Shown here in pieces: positions 1-9,317 of a stretch of DNA of 33,467 bases (position 1 is the stretch's first letter; each line of letters begins with the position of its first letter). A program made the translations under genes and the position numbers. The DNA is from Acetobacteraceae bacterium (GTDB lineage: Bacteria; Pseudomonadota; Alphaproteobacteria; Acetobacterales; Acetobacteraceae). The stretch spans positions 1 through 33,467 of the forward strand of contig DAHUXX010000031.1 in the NCBI GenBank assembly GCA_027306955.1, given 5' to 3'. Under the pieces are notes generated by a model, which worked only from the letters and a program-made list of their open reading frames with translations, did not search any database and was not told the DNA's origin.

Positions 1-1348
1 GTTCCGGCGGGCGGATGCGGCGGGCGCGGTCGAGGATCCCCTGCCCTTCCAGCCAGGATTCGAACTCGGGCGCCGGGCGCAGGCCCAGCAGTTCGCGCAC
101 CGCGAGTGCGTCGTGGAACGAGGTGCTCTGGTAGCCGAGCATCACGTCGTCCGCCCCCGGCACGCCCATGACGAAGTTGACGCCGGCGGCCGCGAGCAGC
201 GTGAGCAGCGCGTCCATGTCGTCCTGGTCGGCGTCGGCATGATTGGTGTAGCAGACGTCGCAGCCCATCGGCACACCGAGCAGCTTGCCGCAGCAATGGT
301 CCTCGAGCCCGGCGCGGATGATCTCCTTGCCGCTGGCGAGGTATTCGGGACCGATGAAGCCGACGACGGTGTTGACGAGCAGGGGGCGGAAGCGGCGCGC
401 GACGGCGTAGGCGCGCGCCTCCAGCGTCTGCTGGTCGATGCCGTGATGGGCGCCCGCGGAGAGCGCGCTTCCCTGGCCCGTTTCGAAATACATCGCGTTG
501 TCGCCGATCGTCCCGCGCGCCAGCGAGGCCGCCGCGTCCGCGGCCTCGGCGAGGATCGCGAGGTTGATGCCGAAGGAGGCATTGGCTGCCTCGGTGCCGG
601 CGATGGACTGGAACACGAGGTCGACCGGCACGCCCTGGTTCATCAGCCCGAGCGTGGTGGTGACGTGGGCAAGGATGCAGCTCTGTGTGGGGACCGCAAG
701 GCGCTGGCGGATGTCGTCCAGCAGATGCAGCAGCTCCGCGGCACGCGCGGGGGAGTCGCTCGCGGGGTTGATGCCGATCGTGGCGTCGCCGGAGCCGAGC
801 AGCAGCCCGTCCAGCACCGAGGCGGCGATGCCCTTGGGGTCGTCGGTCGGGTGGTTGGGCTGCAGGCGCACGGCGAGGCGATGGGGCAGGCCGATCGTGG
901 TGCGGAAGCGCGTGACAACGCGGCATTTCGCGGCGACGGTCATGAGTTCGGAGAGGCGCATCAGCTTCACGGCGGCGGCGACCATCTCCGGCGTGAGGCC
1001 GGGGGCGAGGGAAGTGAGCGCGGCTTCGTCCGTGCCGTCGGCGAGGAGGAATTCGCGGAACTCGCCGACCGTCATGGCGGCGACGGGGGCGAAGGCGGCA
1101 CGGTCGTGCGTGTCGAGGATGAGGCGCGTGACCTCGTCGGTTTCGTAGGGGACGACCGGCTCATCGAGGAAGGCGGCGAGCGGCGTCTCCGCGAGTGCCA
1201 TCTGGGCGGCGACGCGTTCCTGGGCGGAGCCGGCGGCGACGGCGGCGAGCGCGTCGCCGCTGCGCGCCGGCGTGGCGCGGGCCAGCAAGGTGGCGAGGTC
1301 GGGAAAGACGTGGCGCGTGCCGGCGAGCGTCGCGGCGCGCGCGGTCAT
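1..1348 (-). CDS. eutB: Ethanolamine ammonia-lyase large subunit (EutB), 3' end truncated by window edge
   Basis: Reverse-strand translation from ATG at 1348 gives MTARAATLAGTRHVFPDL...VNTVVGFIGPEYLASGKEIIRAGLEDHCCGKLLGVPMGCDVCYTNHADADQDDMDALLTLLAAAGVNFVMGVPGADDVMLGYQSTSFHDALAVRELLGLRPAPEFESWL, closely matching EutB. Not in the ORF track because it has no stop inside the window. Confidence 0.95.
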   Translation of the reverse strand, partial: MTARAATLAGTRHVFPDLATLLARATPARSGDALAAVAAGSAQERVAAQMALAETPLAAFLDEPVVPYETDEVTRLILDTHDRAAFAPVAAMTVGEFREFLLADGTDEAALTSLAPGLTPEMVAAAVKLMRLSELMTVAAKCRVVTRFRTTIGLPHRLAVRLQPNHPTDDPKGIAASVLDGLLLGSGDATIGINPASDSPARAAELLHLLDDIRQRLAVPTQSCILAHVTTTLGLMNQGVPVDLVFQSIAGTEAANASFGINLAILAEAADAAASLARGTIGDNAMYFETGQGSALSAGAHHGIDQQTLEARAYAVARRFRPLLVNTVVGFIGPEYLASGKEIIRAGLEDHCCGKLLGVPMGCDVCYTNHADADQDDMDALLTLLAAAGVNFVMGVPGADDVMLGYQSTSFHDALAVRELLGLRPAPEFESWLEGQGILDRARRIRPPE

Positions 1349-1650
1349 CGCATCGTGCCAGGAACCCAGCGGAAACCGGCGCCGGCGTCCTGTTCCCAAT
1401 GGCCGGGGACGTACTGGTCGTGGACCAGCGCCTTGCTCACGTACATGCCGTGCAGCCAGTGCCAGGTGACGCCGTCCCACATCCAGCGGCCTGGCTTCCA
1501 GACGAAGCCGGGGCCGGGCGGCGGCGGAACGGATTCGAAATGCGGCGGGGGCGGCGGCTGGCCGAAGGCCGAGCCCGGAACGAACTGCGCGCGCGCGGTG
1601 CCGGCGGCGAGGCAGACCACCAGCACCAGCAGCGCGCGCGCCTGCTTCAT
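1345..1650 (-). CDS. Small secreted W-rich protein (YXWXGXW-repeat-like), 101 aa
   Basis: Signal peptide MKQARALLVLVVCLAAGTARA; repeated FVWKPGRWMWDGVTWHWLHG / YVPGHW / FRWVPG motifs. ATGA overlaps with both neighbours. Confidence 0.75.
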   Translation of the reverse strand: MKQARALLVLVVCLAAGTARAQFVPGSAFGQPPPPPHFESVPPPPGPGFVWKPGRWMWDGVTWHWLHGMYVSKALVHDQYVPGHWEQDAGAGFRWVPGTMR

Positions 1651-2240
1651 CGCGTCAGGTAGGCGAGCAGCCGGCCAGGGGCGGTGACCGGCACCAGCGC
1701 CGGAACTTCCTCGCGGTAGCGCGCGTAGCTGGCGCCGAAGGCGGCGTCCATCAGCCGCTCCTCGTCGCGGATCTGCACCGCGAGCGCGCCGATGACGAGG
1801 ATGATGCCAGCCAGCGCCATCACCGATCCATCCGCGAGCGACCAGGCGACCGAGGCAAGCAGGATTCCGGAATAGATCGGATGGCGCATCAGCGTGTAGG
1901 GGCCCTCGGTGATCAGCTCGTGGTTCTCGCGCAGCACCACGACGTTGCTCCAGTTGCCGCCGAGCACGCGCCGCGCCCAGAGGGTGAGGCCAAGGCCGCA
2001 GGCGGTAAGGAGGACGAAGATGGGCGCGATCTCGTCGCCGGTGGGAACAATGCGGCGCGCCAGCAGACCCGACGGCGCCGGCAGCGCGAGCAGTGCGAGG
2101 CCGCCGACATAAGGCACCTGGCGGGTGAGCCAGTCGGACCAGGAATCGCCGCGCACCTGGGCCTTCACCCCCCGCGAGGCGACCGCCCAGGCGAGCAACC
2201 AGGCCGCCCAGATCGCGGCGATCGTCAAACGCAATATCAT
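1647..2240 (-). CDS. Isoprenylcysteine carboxyl methyltransferase (ICMT/PEMT-like) family integral membrane protein
   Basis: MILRLTIAAIWAAWLLAW... with GPYTLMRHPIYSGILL signature and C-terminal RDEERLM...YARYREEVPALVP. Start reassigned to 2240 instead of the track's 2285. Confidence 0.85.
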   Translation of the reverse strand: MILRLTIAAIWAAWLLAWAVASRGVKAQVRGDSWSDWLTRQVPYVGGLALLALPAPSGLLARRIVPTGDEIAPIFVLLTACGLGLTLWARRVLGGNWSNVVVLRENHELITEGPYTLMRHPIYSGILLASVAWSLADGSVMALAGIILVIGALAVQIRDEERLMDAAFGASYARYREEVPALVPVTAPGRLLAYLTR

Positions 2241-2298
2241 CGGGTTATCTCCGTTCCCCAGGTAAGGTCGCCGAAAATCCTGCACAAGACCCTTCGGC

Positions 2299-4992
2299 TC
2301 ATGCGATTCGCCGCAGCGCGGCTTCCAGTCGCGCCTCCTCGCTGCGCGCGGCCTCGAGGCGGGAGCGGTTCTCCTCCACCACCTCTTCCGGCGCGCGGGC
2401 GACGAAATCCGCGTTGGCGAGCTTGCCCGCGATCTTGCGGGCCTCGGCGGCGGCCTTGTCGCGCTCCTTCGCGAGCCGCGTGCGCTCCGCGGCGAGGTCG
2501 ATCAGGCCCGCGAGCGGCAGCAGCACCGTGGCCTCGCCCAGCACCGCGACGGCGCTGCCCTGGGGCGGCTCGCGCTCGTGCACGTCGATCGCGGAGGCGC
2601 GCGCGAGGCGGCCGATCGCCGCCTGCCAGCGCCGCGCCCAGCCGAGCGCCGCCTCGCCGGCGCCGCGCAGCAGCACCGGGGAGAGTTGCGAGGGCGGCAC
2701 GTTCATCTCCGCGCGCACGGTGCGCACGGCGGAGATCAGCGCCGTCACCCATTCCATCTCCTCGCGCGCCTCGGCCGCGCCTTCGACGGCGAAGGGTTGC
2801 GGCCAGGGGGCACGGATAAGGCTGCCCTCGGGCCCGTAGCCGAGCCGGTCCCACAGCGTTTCGGTGACAAAGGGCATGAGCGGGTGCAGCAGGCGCAGGA
2901 TCACGCCGAGCACCTGGCCCGCGACGCGGCGCACCTCGTCCGCCTCCGGCCCCGGCGACGCGAGCGCGGGCTTGGCGAACTCCAGGAACCAGTCGCAGAA
3001 CACGTTCCAGACGAAGCGCGTGCAGGCCCCGGCGTATTCGTCGAAGCGGCAGGCCTCCAGCGCCGCGTCGGCCTCGGCGATGGCGGCGGAGGCGGCGTCG
3101 AGCAGCCACCTTGTCAGCGGCAGCGTGGCGGCGGGCGCGGCGTCCGCCGGGACGGCGACGATACCCGACATCTCGCAGAAGCGCGCGGCGTTCCACAGCT
3201 TGGTGGCGAAGGCACGCCTGGTTTCCACCAGCGCGGGGCCGAGCTTGATGTCGCGGCCGAGCCCGGCCTCCGAGCAGATGGTGTAGCGCAGGGCGTCGGC
3301 GCCGAAACGTTCGATGAGGTCGAGCGGGTCGACGATGTTGCCCTTGGACTTGCTCATCTTCTGGCCGCGCTCGTCGCGCACCAGGCCGTGGATGTGCACG
3401 GTGCGGAACGGCACGTCGCCCATGAAGTGCAGGCCCATCATCATCATCCGGGCGACCCAGAAGAAGATGATATCGAAGCCGGTGACGAGCACGTCGCCGG
3501 GGTAGTAACGGGCGAGCTCCGGTGTGGCGTCCGGCCAGCCGAGGGTGGAGAAGGGCCAGAGGGCGGAGCTGAACCAGTTATCGAGCACATCCTCGTCCTG
3601 GCGCATCAACATTGCTTTGCCGTAATGAGAGACCGCGGCGGCAGCGGCCTCCTCCTCGCTCTCGGCGACGAAGACCTCGCCGTCCGGGCCGTACCAGGCG
3701 GGGATGCGGTGGCCCCACCAGAGCTGGCGGGAGATGCACCAGGGCTCGATCGAGCGCATCCAGGCGAAGAACGTGTTCGCCCATTGTTTTGGGACAAAAA
3801 CCGTCCTGCCTTGTTCCACCGCCTCGATCGCGGGCTTCGCCAGCACCTCGGCGTTGGCATACCACTGCACCGTCATCAGCGGCTCGATCGGCACGCCGGA
3901 GCGGTCGCCGTGCGGCACCTGATGCGTGTGCGCCTCGACGGCGTTGAGCAGGCCGAGCCGTTCCAGTTCGGCGACGATGCGCTTGCGCGCCTCGAACCGG
4001 TCAAGGCCCTGCAGCGTGCGGGTGAAGGCGGGGTCCGCGACGCCGGCGACCACGCGCAGCTCCGCCTCGATCTCGGCGAGGGTGACGCAGGCTCCCGTGT
4101 CGAGCACCGAGGGCATCGGCAGCGCGTGGCGCTTGCCCACGGCGAAGTCGTTGAAGTCGTGCGCGGGGGTGATCTTGACCGCACCCGTGCCCTTCTCGGG
4201 GTCGGCGTGCTCGTCGGCGACGATGGGGATGGCGCGGCCGACGAGCGGCAGGATCGCGCGCCGGCCCACGAGGTGGGCAAGCTTCGGATTCTCCGGGTGC
4301 ACGGCGATCGCGGTGTCGCCAAGCATCGTTTCGGGCCGCGTGGTGGCGACGACGGTGCTTTCGTCGCTGTCCTCGATCGGATAACGGATGTGCCAGAGGC
4401 TGCCTCGGATCTCGCGCGATTCCACCTCGAGGTCGGAGATCGCGGAGCGGAATTTCGGGTCCCAGTTCACGAGCCGCCGGTCGCGGTAGATAAGCCCCTG
4501 GCGGTAGAGGGTGACGAAGACACGGCGCACGGCGCGCGACAGGCCCTCGTCCATGGTGAAGCGCTCGCGCGGCCAGTCGAGCGAGGCGCCGAGCCGGCGC
4601 AACTGCTGGGTGATGGCGCCGCCGGATTCCGCCTTCCACTGCCAGACGCGGTCGAGGAAGGCCTCGCGGCCGAGTGCCGCGCGGCTGCGGCCCTCGCTGT
4701 CGAGCAGGCGCTCGACAACCATCTGGGTGGCGATGCCGGCGTGGTCCGTGCCCGGCTGCCAGAGCGCGTCGCGGCCCTGCATCCGCCGCCAGCGGATCAG
4801 CGTGTCCTGGAGCGTGAAGGTGAGCGCGTGGCCCATGTGCAGCCGTCCGGTGACATTGGGCGGCGGAATCATGATGGTGAACGGAACGGCGTTGGACCGG
4901 GGATCGCAGGCGAAGGCGCCGGATTGCTCCCACACGCGGTAGGTGGCGGCTTCGTCGGTCGCGTCCTGGTAGGTCTTGTCGAGCATCGGCAC
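2299..4992 (-). CDS. valS: Valyl-tRNA synthetase
   Basis: 897 aa; PPPNVTGRLHMGHA (HIGH-type), GQKMSKSKGN (KMSKS), C-terminal coiled coil LAAERTRLAKERDKAAAEARKIAGKLAN. Confidence 0.98.
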   Translation of the reverse strand: MPMLDKTYQDATDEAATYRVWEQSGAFACDPRSNAVPFTIMIPPPNVTGRLHMGHALTFTLQDTLIRWRRMQGRDALWQPGTDHAGIATQMVVERLLDSEGRSRAALGREAFLDRVWQWKAESGGAITQQLRRLGASLDWPRERFTMDEGLSRAVRRVFVTLYRQGLIYRDRRLVNWDPKFRSAISDLEVESREIRGSLWHIRYPIEDSDESTVVATTRPETMLGDTAIAVHPENPKLAHLVGRRAILPLVGRAIPIVADEHADPEKGTGAVKITPAHDFNDFAVGKRHALPMPSVLDTGACVTLAEIEAELRVVAGVADPAFTRTLQGLDRFEARKRIVAELERLGLLNAVEAHTHQVPHGDRSGVPIEPLMTVQWYANAEVLAKPAIEAVEQGRTVFVPKQWANTFFAWMRSIEPWCISRQLWWGHRIPAWYGPDGEVFVAESEEEAAAAAVSHYGKAMLMRQDEDVLDNWFSSALWPFSTLGWPDATPELARYYPGDVLVTGFDIIFFWVARMMMMGLHFMGDVPFRTVHIHGLVRDERGQKMSKSKGNIVDPLDLIERFGADALRYTICSEAGLGRDIKLGPALVETRRAFATKLWNAARFCEMSGIVAVPADAAPAATLPLTRWLLDAASAAIAEADAALEACRFDEYAGACTRFVWNVFCDWFLEFAKPALASPGPEADEVRRVAGQVLGVILRLLHPLMPFVTETLWDRLGYGPEGSLIRAPWPQPFAVEGAAEAREEMEWVTALISAVRTVRAEMNVPPSQLSPVLLRGAGEAALGWARRWQAAIGRLARASAIDVHEREPPQGSAVAVLGEATVLLPLAGLIDLAAERTRLAKERDKAAAEARKIAGKLANADFVARAPEEVVEENRSRLEAARSEEARLEAALRRIA

Positions 4993-5076
4993 TCTTTAGG
5001 GGAATCGCGGCGGCGCGGAAACGCCGGTTGGTACAGGATTTGTGGAGCGGGAGACGGTCAGGCGGGGATACGGCGG

Positions 5077-5853
5077 TCAGCCGACGTGGCGGCTGACGAC
5101 GCGCTCGATCTCCGCCCGCACCAGGCGTTCGACGACCCGGGGCAGGTTCTCGTCGAGCCAGGCCTTCAGCAGGCCCCGGATTTCCTCGCGCACGATGTCC
5201 TCGATGGTGGGCCCGCCGCTTCGCACGGGGACCGACTGGCTGCCGGCGAGGCGGCGCACCAGCTCGCCCATGGAGGCAGCCGCCGCCGCGGCGGCGGCTG
5301 GGGCCACGAGCGGAGCCGGCGGTTCCACGGGATTCACCTCGACGCGCGGCGGGACCGGCGAGCGCTGTTGCGGCGGCGCGGCCGGCGGCTCGTCGTTTGG
5401 CGCGGCGGCAGCGGGCGCCGGAGCGATGACGGGCGTAAAGATCACCGTTGGCGGCTCGGGAGCCGGCTCCGGCGGGTGAACCACAGCCGGCAACGCGGCG
5501 GCAGGCGTGAGGAGGCCGCGCGACGGCTGCGAAGAGGGCTCCGGCGGCGGCAGGACGGCCACGCCTTCCGCCTCAGGCTCAGGCTCAGGCTCTGGCTCTG
5601 GCGCCGAGCCGAGCCGCGGGGCCGGCGCCGGTTCTGCCGCCGGCTCCGGTGCCGCAGGCGCTGGGGTGGCGGCCGGCGGCTGCGCGCGCATCGCCGGCGT
5701 CAGTTCCAGCACGTCCGGCGACGGCGCCTCGCGCGGCTCCTCCTCGTTCAGGATGCGCCGGATGGAGGCGAGGATGTCCTCCATCGAGGGGTCGCCGCCC
5801 TGTTCTGGCCGGACCGGTTCCGGCGCGGCGGGATTCGCGGGATTGGTGCTCAT
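5077..5853 (-). CDS. popZ: PopZ / DUF2497 polar organizing protein-like
   Basis: N-term SMEDILASIRRILNEEEP, Pro/Glu/Ala-rich linker, C-term PTIEDIVREEIRGLLKAWLDENLPRVVERLVRAEIERVVSRH. Located between valS and tolC. Confidence 0.85.
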   Translation of the reverse strand: MSTNPANPAAPEPVRPEQGGDPSMEDILASIRRILNEEEPREAPSPDVLELTPAMRAQPPAATPAPAAPEPAAEPAPAPRLGSAPEPEPEPEPEAEGVAVLPPPEPSSQPSRGLLTPAAALPAVVHPPEPAPEPPTVIFTPVIAPAPAAAAPNDEPPAAPPQQRSPVPPRVEVNPVEPPAPLVAPAAAAAAAASMGELVRRLAGSQSVPVRSGGPTIEDIVREEIRGLLKAWLDENLPRVVERLVRAEIERVVSRHVG

Positions 5854-7334
5854 CGGCCGGGCTGGTGCGTCGCCGCGTCGCCGGTGCCGATCCAGAGGTT
5901 CTTCACCGCGTTGTAGTAGGCAAGGTCATTGTACAGCGGCACCTGCAGGCCGAGGTCGCGGGCGGTGAGCCGCCCGACCGCCTGGGCCAGCGAATAGGAG
6001 GCGTTCACCAGCGTCGCCAGGTTCTGCACCAGCGTGACTTGCGAGTTGAGCAGCGCCTGCTGTGCGTTCAGCACGTCGAGCGTCGTGAGCGTGCCGACGA
6101 TCGCCTCGCGCTCGGTGCCCTGCAGCGCCACCTCGTTGGCGCTGATCTGCTGGCGGGTGGAAACGATCGTGGCCTTGGCGCCGACATAGGCATTCCAGGC
6201 GGCGGCGGCCTGCTGCGCGGCGGTGCGCTTGCTGTCGTCGATCGACTTCAGCGCCTGCTGGATGAGCTGGCGCGCCTGGCGGATCGCCGCGTACTCGCTG
6301 CCACCCTGGTAGATCGGCATGCTGAATTGCACCAGGATCTGGGCGAGGTTGGTCGTGAGGTTCTTCTGCTGCGTGTCCTCGTTGTGCGAGATCTGGCCCT
6401 GCAGCGAGAGATTGGGCATCAGCTTGGAATAGGCGATGTCGAAATTGTTCTTGGCCTCGGCGGCCTGGAACAGCGCGCCGATGACGGTCGGGTTGTTGGC
6501 GACGGCCTCTGCCACCGCCCCCTGCTCCGAGGTGACGCCCGGCATCAGCGGCTGCGGCGGCACCAGGTTGGCCGCGGGATCGGAGCCGACATACTGGCGG
6601 AAGGTCGCGTCCGCGATCTTGAGGTTCGCCGCCGAGGTCTCGCGCTCGGCGACGGCGCCGGCGAGCGCCGCCTGGGCCTGGGCGACATCCGTGCTGGTGA
6701 TCTCGCCCACGGTGAAGCGGTCGTTGGTGGCCTGCAGCTGCTTGGCCAGGACCTGCTCGTTGTTGATGGCGAGCTGGAGCACCTGCTGTGCCTGGATCAC
6801 GCCGACATAGGCGGAGACGACGTTGCCGAACACCTGCTGCTCGGCCGCGATCAGGGCGGCACGCTGCGCCATCACCAGGTTCTTGGCGTGCGCCACGCTC
6901 GCGACCGTGCCGCCGCCGTTATAGAGCGGCTGGTTGATGGCCAGCGTCTCGGTGTTGGCGCCGCGCGTGCCGAAGGACGTGATGTTGTACGGCGGCGGCG
7001 GCGAGGTGAAATGCTGGACCTCGCCGGACTGGATGTAGCCGGCGTTGGCGCTGATGGAGACCTGCGGGCGCCAGCCGGCCAGCGCCGAGGGCACGTTCTC
7101 GTCCGCGGCGCGCAGCGCGGCGCGTTGCGCCTGCAGCGCCGGATTGGTGAGGTAGGCGACGGCCAGCGCCTGGTCCAGCGTCGTGGGCTGCGCCGGCAGC
7201 GGCTCGGCGAGGGGCGTGGCAACCGGGGCCCTGGCGGCCGGCGGCGGTCCGCCCGCGGCCAGCGCGGTCGCGGGCAATGCCCCCGCGCAGGCGGCCGAAC
7301 CCATGAGGGCGGCGATCAGGATCTTGCGTGTCAT
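5850..7334 (-). CDS. tolC: TolC family outer membrane protein (type I secretion/efflux)
   Basis: 494 aa with signal peptide; TTLDQALAVAYLTNPALQAQRAALRAADE, NLPQ-type outer membrane efflux protein repeats, LGTLTTLDVLNAQQALLNSQV. Confidence 0.93.
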   Translation of the reverse strand: MTRKILIAALMGSAACAGALPATALAAGGPPPAARAPVATPLAEPLPAQPTTLDQALAVAYLTNPALQAQRAALRAADENVPSALAGWRPQVSISANAGYIQSGEVQHFTSPPPPYNITSFGTRGANTETLAINQPLYNGGGTVASVAHAKNLVMAQRAALIAAEQQVFGNVVSAYVGVIQAQQVLQLAINNEQVLAKQLQATNDRFTVGEITSTDVAQAQAALAGAVAERETSAANLKIADATFRQYVGSDPAANLVPPQPLMPGVTSEQGAVAEAVANNPTVIGALFQAAEAKNNFDIAYSKLMPNLSLQGQISHNEDTQQKNLTTNLAQILVQFSMPIYQGGSEYAAIRQARQLIQQALKSIDDSKRTAAQQAAAAWNAYVGAKATIVSTRQQISANEVALQGTEREAIVGTLTTLDVLNAQQALLNSQVTLVQNLATLVNASYSLAQAVGRLTARDLGLQVPLYNDLAYYNAVKNLWIGTGDAATHQPGR

Positions 7335-7416
7335 GCGGCGCTCCGGGAGGGCCGGGATGATGTCGCCCGGCGGCCCTGCGATGCAAGCCTGTCGCGGCGA
7401 CCGCAGCCCTGCATCA

Positions 7417-8100
7417 TCAGAAGACGAAGCCTGGTGCCGCGGACAGCGCGGGCAGGCAGGACGTGAACGCGTCGAACAGCGGCCGCAGGGCGAGGCCGGC
7501 CGAGGTCATCTCCCCCTCCACCGCCTGGCCGAGCCCCGCAGCGTCGAGGCGCACGCCGTAGAGCCGTCCGCCGGCACTGCCCGCGCGGGGCGTGAGTCGC
7601 GCCGGGATCGTGTCCGGCATGATCTCGAAGCCGCCCTCGATCAGGATGACGTCGAACGGGCCGCGCGGCAGGTCGGCGGGGCCGGCCTCCAGCACGGTCA
7701 CGCGCGGCGCGGTCGCGGCCAGGGCGATGCGCGCGCGGGCGTAGAGCGCCGGGTCGTCCTCGCAGGCGGTGACGGCGAAGCCGCAGGCGGAAAGCACCGC
7801 GGCGCCGTACCCACTGCCGGCGCCGACCACCAGCGCCTTGCCGCCACCCGAGGCGGGGTCGGCGGTGTCAAGGATCGCCTGGACGAGCCGGGCCAGGAGC
7901 ATCGGCGCCACCAGCACGCGGCGGTTGCCCAACGGCACGTCCTCGTCGGCGTAGGCGAGCGGGGCGGCGCTCTCCGGCAGGAAGCGTTCGCGCGGCAGGG
8001 TGCGCAGCGCCTCGAGGAGGCGGGGATCGTTGACCTTGTTCGGCCGCACCTGGCCATCGACCATGAAGCGGCGCGCCGTCGTGAAATCCGGGGTCTGCAT
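7417..8100 (-). CDS. pcm: Protein-L-isoaspartate O-methyltransferase family
   Basis: DFTTARRFMVDGQVRPNKVNDPRLLEALRTLPRERFLPESAAPLAYADEDVPLGNRR; SAM motif ALVVGAGSGYGAAVLSA. Confidence 0.92.
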   Translation of the reverse strand: MQTPDFTTARRFMVDGQVRPNKVNDPRLLEALRTLPRERFLPESAAPLAYADEDVPLGNRRVLVAPMLLARLVQAILDTADPASGGGKALVVGAGSGYGAAVLSACGFAVTACEDDPALYARARIALAATAPRVTVLEAGPADLPRGPFDVILIEGGFEIMPDTIPARLTPRAGSAGGRLYGVRLDAAGLGQAVEGEMTSAGLALRPLFDAFTSCLPALSAAPGFVF

Positions 8101-8202
8101 GGCGCGGACTTATAGGCGCCGGCATGCTGCGCCGCAAACGCGGGATGCGCCGGTTTGGCCTTGACCGGGGCCATGCGCTCACGGGATAAGCCGCGCGGGT
8201 CC

Positions 8203-8276
8203 GGTCCGGTGGCAGAGTGGTGATGCAGCGGACTGCAAATCCGCGAATGTGGGTTCGATTCCCGCCCGGACCTCCA
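8203..8276 (+). tRNA. tRNA-Cys (GCA), CCA encoded
   Basis: Acceptor GGTCCGG/CCGGACC, anticodon loop GACTGCAAATC, T-arm GTGGGTTCGATTCCCGC, followed by TCCA. Confidence 0.97.
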
Positions 8277-8519
8277 CCCGGTTTTCCGATGCCTTGCTGC
8301 CGCGGGCGGCGGGGCGCATGTCGCGCCCGGATTGAGCAGGCCGGATCGCGACACCGCATTGCGGGGCGCCGAGCGGGATCGTCATTGTTCTGCAACGGAA
8401 CCGACGCCGGCGGAACGAGCGGGGATCGCCGCTCAATTCCTCGATTGACCGCCGGACGAAAGTGGCGCATCCGCTTGCGCCGCAAACGATAAGATCTGCG
8501 TCTTTCAGGGAAGGTTCCG

Positions 8520-9188
8520 ATGCCCGACGTCGGCGACTTCATTGCGCATCCGCGCACGTTCCTGCGCAACAACGTGCTCGTCGTGTCGGCGGGAACCGGT
8601 GGAACCGGTGGCGTGAAGACGTTCCAATTTGGGCGGGTGAACTCGCTGACGGCGAAGAACATGCTGCGGAGCGGCGAGCCCGCGATGCCGGTGTTCTCCC
8701 TGAGCCTCGGGATGTCGAAGCCGGGCGACAACGTGGAGGCATATTGGTGCCCCTATTCCGCCTCCGACGCGCTGGGGACGACATTGCCGGGGCGAGGCGG
8801 CCCGAACATGATGTTCACCTATGCGATGGACGGCTGCACGTTCGTCGCCGGATCGCGCACCTCCACGAACGACATCACAGTCCACCACGTGAACATGACA
8901 CCCAAGATCCAGCAGAACCTGGATCCCTCGGTGGCCGGCCAGCAACAGCGCAAGATCCAGAGGAATGTCGCCAAGGGCCTGGTGACGAATGGCGAGCTGA
9001 TCGACCCGGACGATTACTACGACCCGACGACCCGCCAGGTTCCGGTCCCGAACAACGCGAAGATCTCCACCGTGACGTTTGGCCGCCGCAGCTCCAGCGG
9101 CGCGTGGAAGTTCTACGTCCACCAGTATTACACGGTGCCTGGCGAGCGGACGTTGCTGCGCTTCATCGGTTGCGAGCGCTGTATCTGA
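8520..9188 (+). CDS. Uncharacterised protein; possible CNF1/BLF1-like Cys-His deamidase fold
   Basis: 222 aa; ribosome-binding-like GGGAAGG before ATG; motif FTYAMDGCTFVAGSRTSTNDITVHHVNM. Coding status well supported; function tentative. Confidence 0.8.
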   Translation: MPDVGDFIAHPRTFLRNNVLVVSAGTGGTGGVKTFQFGRVNSLTAKNMLRSGEPAMPVFSLSLGMSKPGDNVEAYWCPYSASDALGTTLPGRGGPNMMFTYAMDGCTFVAGSRTSTNDITVHHVNMTPKIQQNLDPSVAGQQQRKIQRNVAKGLVTNGELIDPDDYYDPTTRQVPVPNNAKISTVTFGRRSSSGAWKFYVHQYYTVPGERTLLRFIGCERCI

Positions 9189-9298
9189 CGCCGACTGCCC
9201 CGGCCGCCGGCCCGCGCGAGGGATCGCACCGACGGGTCTTGGCACGGCACTCGGGACCGCGGCACAGCATGCAAGCCCCTGACAGGCGCCGCGCGCTG

Positions 9299-9317
9299 AT
9301 GTAAAGGCGCTTCACAT
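9299..9317. promoter_or_regulatory. Candidate TetR operator overlapping the TetR start codon
   Basis: ATGTAAAG-GCG-CTTCACAT: 8-bp inverted arms with one mismatch. Confidence 0.45.

Noticed and set aside
113-1687. 524-aa plus-strand ORF
   Set aside because: Antisense to eutB and the small W-rich gene; eutB identity is unambiguous.
2578-5916. 1112-aa plus-strand ORF
   Set aside because: Antisense to valS and popZ, whose protein families are clear; low-complexity R/G/A/H-rich translation typical of high-GC antisense frames.
5649-7466. 605-aa plus-strand ORF
   Set aside because: Antisense to tolC; Arg/Gly-rich translation without domain features.
2299-8100. valS-popZ-tolC-pcm order as a novel system
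   Set aside because: To my knowledge this is a commonly conserved alphaproteobacterial neighbourhood of housekeeping genes.
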